From: Hyaloscypha bicolor E
Taxonomy: Eukaryota > Ascomycota > Leotiomycetes > Helotiales > Hyaloscyphaceae
DNA: 64,000 nucleotides
Direction of reading: 5' to 3'
Assembly (NCBI RefSeq): GCF_002865645.1
Contig: NW_020194557.1
Span: 62,001 to 126,000, forward strand
The translations under genes were made by a program, and so were the position numbers. Numbering within the stretch: position 1 is the stretch's first letter; each line of letters starts with the position of its first letter. Positions 57,813-64,000 of this stretch are shown piece by piece. The notes under the pieces are model-generated. The model had not been told where the DNA came from, ran no database searches, and saw only the letters and a program-made list of their open reading frames with translations.

Positions 57813-58498
57813 TTAACGTTCATCGAAGCTTTTCCAAGAACGAAAAGCTTCACATGGCTGCCCAGCTTGAGGGAGTAGCATCGAAGATACCAAGAGAGGC
57901 TGTGAGTATCACAGGCTCAGCTCCTTCTCCTGAGTTCGACTTGGCCACAGGGCGATCGACGAATCTCCGATCACCACCAAGCATCTTGAGCGGCCTTGGT
58001 GTTGATCCGAGGCGCCTTTTCCAACGAGTCCAAGAAATAAGCATCACAAGCATCCTCATATGCCAATGACAAGCTTTGGGTCATCCCAAGGGTCTTGTGC
58101 ATCGACGAAAATCGAAACAATGACAAGAGAAGTGAAACAAACAGCCACACAAAGCAGACGAGATGCTCTGACGCCCAAGCTTCTTTGCGCGGATCTTGGA
58201 TTTTCCGGTGCTGATTAGGGATTGCGACTGGTGCCCACCGTGTGGAAGTAGAACATTATGGAAGGCTGAAAACATCTCGATTCAAGGATGTGGATTTTCA
58301 AACACTTGATGTTCTCAGGTTCACCAGGTTCAGTGAAGACTCGAAAATCGAATGAGGTTGAGCGAGCACAGACTGCCGAAAAAGAAGCCACACACGTGAC
58401 GCGCTAAGGGGCTAGCGAGGCACACAGAGAAATTAACGAAAAGAAATCCCGTCAACTCCACAGCGACAACTGAACAATCGACACCAACGACAGTCGCC
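57813..58498. other. Intergenic, promoters of the Egh16-like gene and RPL27
   Basis: Divergent upstream region. Nothing coding was recognised. A CACACGTGACG E-box-like site lies near 58390. Confidence 0.4.
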
Positions 58499-59139
58499 AT
58501 GAAGTGTGAGTGTGGCCCTTGGAAATGCCAAAGCGCAATTGTTCGGAGGTACTGACTTGATATCTTATAGTCCTCAAGGTCGGCCGTGTTGCCATCATCA
58601 CCCGAGGCAGATATGCCGGAAAGAAGGTAAATTCTCACCCTCCACGATTGCGCTGGACAAACGAATGGACACTTGGAATAGAACCCGGAAACACTCTCGG
58701 TTGGATTGAATGGTCGGGATGCTGATAGAAACCCGTGCAGGTCGTGATCATCCAACCCCAAGACACCGGAAACAAGTCGCACCCATACCCTCACGCACTG
58801 GTCGCCGGTATCGAGCGCTACCCATCCCAGATCACTCGCCGTATGTCAAAGACCCGACAAGCCAAGCGAAGCAAGGTCAAGCCGTTCATCAAGGTCATCA
58901 ACTACAACCACTTGATGCCCACACGTTACACGCTCGAGCTGGAGGGGCTGAAGGGTGTTGTTACGGCCGATACTTTCAAGGAGGTTTCTCAACGAGAGGA
59001 TGCGAAGAAGACTGTCAAGAAGGCGTTGGAGGAGAGATACACGTCGGGAAAGAACAGATGGTTCTTCACTCCTCTGAGTACGCTTTGGGATTCGAGCCGG
59101 CTGCAAGAGGTTTTGCTAACATGAACGCTAGGGTTTTGA
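58499..59139 (+). CDS. RPL27: 60S ribosomal protein eL27
   Basis: Large-subunit ribosomal protein of 135 residues, close to yeast Rpl27 (136). Four coding exons: 58499-58505 (7 nt), 58571-58626, 58741-59077 and 59132-59139 (8 nt). Splicing yields [20 protein letters not shown], the KOW-type start, then [39 protein letters not shown], and the end [10 protein letters not shown], whose last two residues come from the tiny final exon. Both micro-exons are required by the family sequence. Introns are 65, 114 and 54 nt. I looked for a snoRNA in the 114-nt intron and saw no C/D boxes. Confidence 0.97.
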
Positions 59140-59818
59140 ACGATTCTTCTCTGTCATCGGGTCTGGACGGGGTGTTATATCATGGCATTAGTCGAATAAA
59201 CGAGCTAAAGAATGCTGCATTTCACCGCTGGCGCTTTCCACGAATCTTGTGCAGCAAAGAGCGTACAGGGAAAATGGAAAATTCATGAATCATATCCGGA
59301 TGCATCAAGATATTTGTGATACTTACCTGGGAGCTCCTGTGCGTATGGTCGAGCCAGAAAGGTAGCTGACAAGAATAGATTTGCAGTGTGATATTTTTCA
59401 GTTGAGTGGGTACTGCTGACGAACAGCAACTACGTTTCTGGATTCGCAGTGTTGTTGAGAATTATATCAGCAAGGCTGCAGCCCGCACAGTTGGCAACGG
59501 AAGAAACATCCGACCCTTTTGTCCGAGTGGAATCACGGGATGTGCTTCTGTCCAGCACAATTAAGCATGTAAGAGTGAGGAAGCTAGCGGATTATTACAC
59601 ACTTAGGTTGATCTTCAAGTTCCAAGTAGTTTGGCAGCAAGTTCTCCCACTTTCAGCGTTCTCAATTTCATTCTCCGGAGGTCCAATGTGCTACAGCGCC
59701 AGTCTCTCATGCCAAACGCCAGCCAACTTTCAACTTCAACACCCATTCGACAGTCACTCAACAGCAAGATCACAACAACAAGCCGTCCTCCCTCACCATA
59801 CTCCCCATACCCGATCCC
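59140..59818. other. Convergent 3' flanks of RPL27 and the acetate-transporter-family gene
   Basis: No gene recognised. Expected to hold the two 3' UTRs. Confidence 0.4.
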
Positions 59819-60745
59819 CTAAACCTCCTTCATCTGACTCCGTCCCTTAACAACCGTACTCAAATCTCCCACCGGCAGTTGCCCAAGGAACGGCAGATCC
59901 AAAGTAGCAAACATAATAACCGCCAATAAATACCACCCAAACATTGCTGCCGCAAAGAACGCACCACCCGTCCCCTTCAGCAATATCGCTCCAATAGCCA
60001 TCCCTTGCGCCGTTGTCCAGAACGCACCAGCAGCCAGGCAGAAACCGAGCGTTGCTGCGATGAAGATCAATACGAAAACGATGTTGGTGCGCAGCGAGCA
60101 GATCAGAAAGACGAAGGAGAGCACGCCCATGAAGAGCACATAAAAGCCGAAAGAGGAGGCGAAGGCGGGCGTTTGCTGTTGGGAGCCGTCGGTGGTGTAG
60201 GATGATACGGCTGCGTAGAAGGGTTGGAATGTTGAGCCGAATGTTAGGAAGTGTGCTCCGTATCCTGTTGCACCGTCAATACCGTGTTTTGGAGAAGGAA
60301 AGGGGGAGGTACCAAAGAAGACTACGGTGGGAAAGGTGTTGCCTAGGAAGAACTCGAGGATCGCTGCGATGATGAGTAGCATGCCGCCGAAGAAGTAGTT
60401 TACTCCTCTAGGAATGAAATATCAGCAATCATTCCTGGTAGAGAGTAGACAGGGTTACATACATCGTTGCACTCAAACCGGTTGCGCCTCTCCAGCCCAT
60501 CAGTTCGGCGGATAGTGGTGACACAGCGATGACGAAGCCGGCGAGTCCTCTGCAATATCTCAGTGTCTATCCAAATGAGACGGAAGAGAAACGAACACAG
60601 GTGTAGGATTTCCAAACGTCTTTCTCAAGTCTCCCGCTACTGCGTTCTTGGGCGAGAGGTACAGTTTCTCGAAGACCTCGGGGGAAATGCTCAAGGATTC
60701 CGTGTGTTCGAGGCGCTCCTGGGAGCTAGAGCTTCCGGGATTCAT
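59819..60745 (-). CDS. Acetate transporter family (GPR1/FUN34/YaaH) membrane protein
   Basis: Six-helix transporter related to yeast Ady2/Ato1 and Yarrowia Gpr1, which move acetate (and are linked to ammonium export) across the plasma membrane. Exons 60745-60597, 60549-60463 and 60407-59819 give 274 residues. The family signature forms across the first junction, GNPTPVGLAGFVIAVSPLSA, followed by ELMGWRGATGLSATIGVNYF across the second, then GGMLLIIAAILEFFLGNTFP. Further hydrophobic helices lie near FGFYVLFMGVLSFVFLICS, VFVLIFIAATLGFCLAAGAF and AMFGWYLLAVIMFATLDLP. The first donor (GTTCGT) is weak but forced by frame. TATA-like sites lie upstream near 60820 and 60930. Usually induced on acetate and glucose-repressed; regulation here is inference. 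Confidence 0.93.
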
Positions 60746-60926
60746 CTTGAATTCTTCACCTAGAAGACTCGTGTAAAGGGACAATTATGTTTGGAGTGTT
60801 TCCTCACTTATTAATACAGTATATATGATGAAGAGCTCGAGCAGGAATTCGCGTTTGATATTCCCAGTCTGGGGAAGAAGCACTCTTTGAATGTCCCCCG
60901 TGCCAGGGAGCTATGATCCATCCATC

Positions 60927-60936
60927 CCTTTATAGC
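60927..60936 (-). promoter_or_regulatory. Candidate TATA box of the acetate-transporter-family gene
   Basis: The minus strand reads GCTATAAAGG about 185 bp before the ATG. A second TATATA run lies closer, near 60820-60826, so the assignment is uncertain. Confidence 0.35.
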
Positions 60937-60945
60937 TAGCAGATC

Positions 60946-61190
60946 AGTAACTTCACGTAGGCAAATCGGCAAAGATTTCCCTGTCCACACCTCCTAACCT
61001 TAACCCCCTCAATACCCAGCCCGGATGCCATCTCGGTAGTCATCTGCCAAGTGCACAAGCTCTCTCCCCTCAATCAAACATACCCGAAGAGGCTTCGGTG
61101 ACATGGAGACCGAGTTTTAGTGATGTTGGAAGGGGTTGGGATCCGGTCCTAGGTCAAGCGAATCTGGGGATGCGGGGGTCGTGGAGTACT
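60946..61190. other. Intergenic, upstream of the acetate-transporter-family gene
   Basis: Nothing coding recognised before the inverted-repeat element. Confidence 0.35.
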
Positions 61191-61192
61191 TA

Positions 61193-61422
61193 CCCGTTTG
61201 TACCTTCCACAAGTTACCACTGGGGTTCGTGAAAGCGATCTGGCCAACCTAGCGACTTGGCCAAGTATTTTACATAGTAAATTTGTATAGGAGGTACTTC
61301 TGACTGGCTAGTCCGTGCATGAAGCTTAGCGAGGAGTACTAATTTGGTGGTGGCCAAGTCGCTAGTATGGCCAGATCGTTTTCACGAACCACCAGTGGTA
61401 ACTTGGAGAAAGTACGAATGAG
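61193..61422. mobile_element. MITE-like non-autonomous DNA transposon with about 72-bp terminal inverted repeats
   Basis: Positions 61193-61263 and the reverse complement of 61351-61422 match at about 62 of 72 positions with a single 1-nt gap. The inner core (TTCGTGAA, GATCTGGCCA, TAGCGACTTGGCCA) is nearly perfect. Most of the differences are transitions. The element is about 230 bp with an 87-bp AT-rich centre and no coding capacity. TA dinucleotides at 61191-61192 and 61423-61424 fit a TA target duplication, as for Tc1/mariner or Fot1/pogo-mobilised MITEs. Superfamily is inference; the inverted repeat is seen directly. Confidence 0.8.
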
Positions 61423-61424
61423 TA

Positions 61425-62196
61425 GGGAGAGACTGTGTGTGCTATCCGTGTTGGTATGCGGAAACGGACCGCAAGGAAGCTATTTTTCGGTAAAAGGGGG
61501 AGGGCATGACTCGTGCTTGCTTGGAAGCTCGCCAAATAGAATTAGAACATCGAGATTGAGAAAAACTACAATGAGCTAGAAGAAATGGAACATTCGGATT
61601 CGAGCAAGTTTGAGCAATGATCCAGAAGAGATGGAACATTGAGCTACCAAGGACGTGTCAGTCAGCCAGAAGAGCTGAAACGGTGAGATTTTAAAGATAG
61701 AAAGAAATCATTGCACGAGATGGCGTTTCATGAACTCCATTGCGCCAATTCATCTATGTACAATGGCCTGAAAGTCATTAGGAAAGTTGCGCCGCAGAAT
61801 GACCTCGCGGGTGTTAGCAGAACGGTGCTCTCTTTCATGCACCACCCCGTCCAACGCAACGCTGAATCAATTTTTAATTGCTCCTTCACGTCCTCGCCAC
61901 CCCTTTTGATATCCACCGAGAGTAATCACCGAAACAAGTTGTCCTCCAGATCTAAGTGTTCCATTATGTTGGGAACAATTGGTGTAAATGTTCCATGCTG
62001 CATCGGTCCTTTATGATAAGACAGAAAAAAGACTTGGAAAAGGAACGCACTCCAAATTCAGGTCAATGAAAGGAATTCTAGAGGCCGAACGCAGTCATCT
62101 GCTCAGTGATTAGACTGTAGCGAGCGCAGATACATCGCTCTGAAGTGTCCCCACCCCTCAAAAACCCACGCCGATGAGGAACCATTGCAATACTGT
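61425..62196. other. Intergenic with short imperfect repeats
   Basis: Three degenerate units of about 45 bp begin near 61574, 61620 and 61666, each with an AGAAGA-centred core and the first two sharing ATGGAACATT. No gene recognised before the 2EXR gene. Confidence 0.4.
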
Positions 62197-63111
62197 TCAC
62201 TGGGGTTTTGCCGGTCGAAGTTTGGCCGTCGTCAAATTCTTGGTGGTTTTCTTTGGTCTTGCAGTAACCCGTTTCTTCGGAATCTTGTCAACAGGAAGCC
62301 CGTCACCAGCATAATCGTGCTTGGGAGTCTTCGTGATGGATAGTATGATGAAACTCGGCAAGACCCAATCTGGGTGTTTGTCTTTGTACTTTTTAAACGC
62401 CTCAATATCATTTCCCTCTCCCTTGGGGTTTGTGAAGAAATCGTCGAACATGGCGCTCATCTTGTCTCTCACTCCCTTGCTGCCCCATCTTCCACCGCCT
62501 CTGCCATTCTTCCCGATAGGCTGTGGTCTGGACAGCGAGTAATATTCTGGATATTTCTCGTCTTCAAATTTGCTATTATCCAGCATGATGATAATTTTCT
62601 TTATGCTGGGTAGATCTACCACAAGTCGATAGAAGTTGGTAAACTTGCTCGGCATTCCGGGAATTGGTCTAAGCCGATCCAGGACGCATGCGGGGAAAGC
62701 TATGTATTTGATGTTTTTATCTGCGCCACCAATTTTCTTCTTGGACAGCCGTCTCATATAGCTGAGAAAGTTCACGACGGCAGGAATGTTGACGAAGTAC
62801 AGCGTATCGATGTCGAAGTTGGCCCAAATAGACTTCGGAGAACTGGGAATGGAGGTCTTGCGGTCAAGAATCTGGAGGTGGGACTTGATAAAGCAGTATT
62901 TGCGTTTGGCCTCCTTGCGAGACTCTTTGCAAATATGGAGAACCTGAGGAACAGCCCCTGCTGCAAGAATATAGACCTGGACAATATCTCTTTCAGTAAC
63001 ATCGTTGTCCCATTTGGCCCGGATGACTCGGGGTACCATCATCAAGTTCCAGATACGAAGTCGAAGCTCAATTGGGAGCTTGCGGAAGCAATGAAAAGCC
63101 TTGGGTGCCAT
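62197..63111 (-). CDS. 2EXR-domain protein
   Basis: Single-exon frame of 304 residues starting MAPKAFHCFRKLPIELRLRI. The F..F..LP.ELRL.IW motif at residues 7-21 defines the 2EXR family, an expanded fungal family of unknown function with an F-box-like N-terminal motif. HICKESRKEAKRKYCFI and the strand-like FDIDTLYFVN also follow the usual pattern. The C-terminus is lysine-rich (RVTARPKKTTKNLTTAKL), suggesting a nuclear or nucleic-acid-associated location. No signal peptide. Function unknown. Confidence 0.85.
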   Translation of the reverse strand: MAPKAFHCFRKLPIELRLRIWNLMMVPRVIRAKWDNDVTERDIVQVYILAAGAVPQVLHICKESRKEAKRKYCFIKSHLQILDRKTSIPSSPKSIWANFDIDTLYFVNIPAVVNFLSYMRRLSKKKIGGADKNIKYIAFPACVLDRLRPIPGMPSKFTNFYRLVVDLPSIKKIIIMLDNSKFEDEKYPEYYSLSRPQPIGKNGRGGGRWGSKGVRDKMSAMFDDFFTNPKGEGNDIEAFKKYKDKHPDWVLPSFIILSITKTPKHDYAGDGLPVDKIPKKRVTARPKKTTKNLTTAKLRPAKPQ

Positions 63112-64000
63112 TTTCTGTGAGAGGCTGAGACGATTGGGAAGGATGGAAAATTAATGGAAGGAGTGATTGCTAGTACCTGTAATCTTTTGTACTCAGAGAG
63201 CAGAGGCTGAATGTTCCAAGTAGAAGATGGCTTCAAAGTTATGCGCTCGCTGTTGGAGGATAGAAGACTCGGGCGGGTATTGTGATGCTAAAGACCGTCG
63301 CAGATGCTCCCTGAGACAGACAGTCAGATGAGAAGGTGAAGAGGGCAACTGCACCTAGATGCGTACCTTTGCTAATTTTAGACGCAGGGTACGGCTCAGA
63401 AAGTTGGCAGAGTCAGGTTTGATCTGAATGTGAAACTTTGTTGCGTCTACCACTTCGTATTCTTCAGAAAGTTGGCAGGTGAGAATGACGCAAGTTGCCT
63501 GAACCCGGCTGCAAGGACCGAATGTCGTGTTTGAGAGAAACTGCGTTGCCACGTCAAGTCTCGAAACCAGTGTTCTCGAATAAATTGTTGGAAGCGGTCT
63601 CAAAGAAGAGCGGTGATCGCAAAGTATGGTGATTTGAAAGCGCAAGATGCTCACAGTCAGTTTGTGGTCGGAGAAGAATAGACACAAAGGTATGTGTAGT
63701 TGTGGCTGATAAGAAAGAAGAGGCTGAGAACCAAGGATTCGGAGTCGATGTAGAGGGAAGAGGAGGTGGTGTGTAGGACCTCGTCTGGGAACATTAGATG
63801 TGAAGGTATGTTTGCTTGGATCCGATATCGAGGAAGAGTCTTGGAAATGAACGGCAGATAGTCGTACTATTGGAGGGAGATATGAGGTTGATATCCAGGT
63901 TGGAGTTGATGGAGAGCGGAGGGTAAGTTGCTTTAGGGCTGATGTCGAAGATAATGTCGAAGACCAAATAAGCAAATACTAGTAGAAGAAAGAGGCACTT
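63112..64000. other. Upstream of the 2EXR gene, no supported gene
   Basis: A minus-strand frame of about 200 codons (63975-63355) spans this region, but it is Ser/Leu/Pro-rich without motifs or splice logic and looks like translated CT-rich non-coding DNA. The window ends here, so a gene entering from the right cannot be excluded. Confidence 0.35.

Noticed and set aside
58627..58740. Possible snoRNA inside the 114-nt intron of RPL27
   Set aside because: No RUGAUGA/CUGA box pair and no H/ACA-like fold seen.
63355..63975. 206-codon minus-strand frame at the right edge
   Set aside because: Ser/Leu/Pro-rich translation of CT-rich DNA, no motif, no clear start context; may be leader of the 2EXR gene.

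Overview
This is a nuclear segment of a filamentous ascomycete (Pezizomycotina). Genes sit on both strands with short spaces between them. They carry one to four introns, mostly 45-90 nt, with GTAAGT- or GTATGT-like donors and CTAAC/CTGAC branch sites. Several families are typical of filamentous ascomycetes: an Egh16-like secreted protein, a 2EXR protein, and a very large hybrid histidine kinase. I favour Leotiomycetes, but that is inference from gene content only. No tRNA, rRNA, CRISPR array or bacterial-type operon was seen.

Layout. 0.3-1.1 kb: a small unknown gene with a GC-AG intron. 1.7-7.8 kb: two tight divergent pairs, NOP58/VMA6 and mitochondrial uS15/cytosolic uS2 (RPS0). 9.8-10.5 kb: a small conserved coiled-coil protein. 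12.3-16 kb: a divergent pair, DGK1-type CTP-dependent diacylglycerol kinase and SPB4 DEAD-box helicase, then an RGG-rich unknown protein (16.1-17 kb). 17.4-18.8 kb: a decayed copy of a fungal multi-pass membrane protein gene. 18.9-22.2 kb: an adenosine-deaminase-superfamily protein with a changed active-site motif, divergent from a 3-hydroxyisobutyrate-dehydrogenase-like enzyme with a duplicated C-terminal domain. 22.2-26.5 kb: about 4.3 kb without a recognisable gene. 26.5-31.9 kb: an LTE1-like RasGEF. 32.9-38 kb: a tryptophan-rich unknown protein, a LENG1/CIR_N-type protein, and SEC18/NSF divergent from it. 38.6-42.8 kb: a 1381-residue disordered protein of unknown function. 44.6-51.1 kb: a PAS-PAS hybrid histidine kinase of about 2154 residues. 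53.8-60.7 kb: an M13 metallopeptidase, an Egh16-like secreted protein, eL27 (RPL27) and an acetate-transporter-family membrane protein. 61.2-61.4 kb: a MITE-like inverted-repeat element. 62.2-63.1 kb: a 2EXR protein.

Functionally most of the window is housekeeping. Ribosome production is well represented (NOP58, SPB4, RPS0, RPL27, mitochondrial uS15). Membrane traffic and vacuole (SEC18, VMA6), lipid phosphorylation (DGK1) and signalling (LTE1-like, histidine kinase) follow. Accessory functions cluster at the right end. I found no evidence for a new multi-gene system. The most notable items are the relic membrane-protein gene, the MITE, the deaminase-like protein lacking the usual catalytic glutamate, and several intron oddities: a GC-AG intron, 7-8 nt coding exons, and stop-free introns hidden inside long reading frames.
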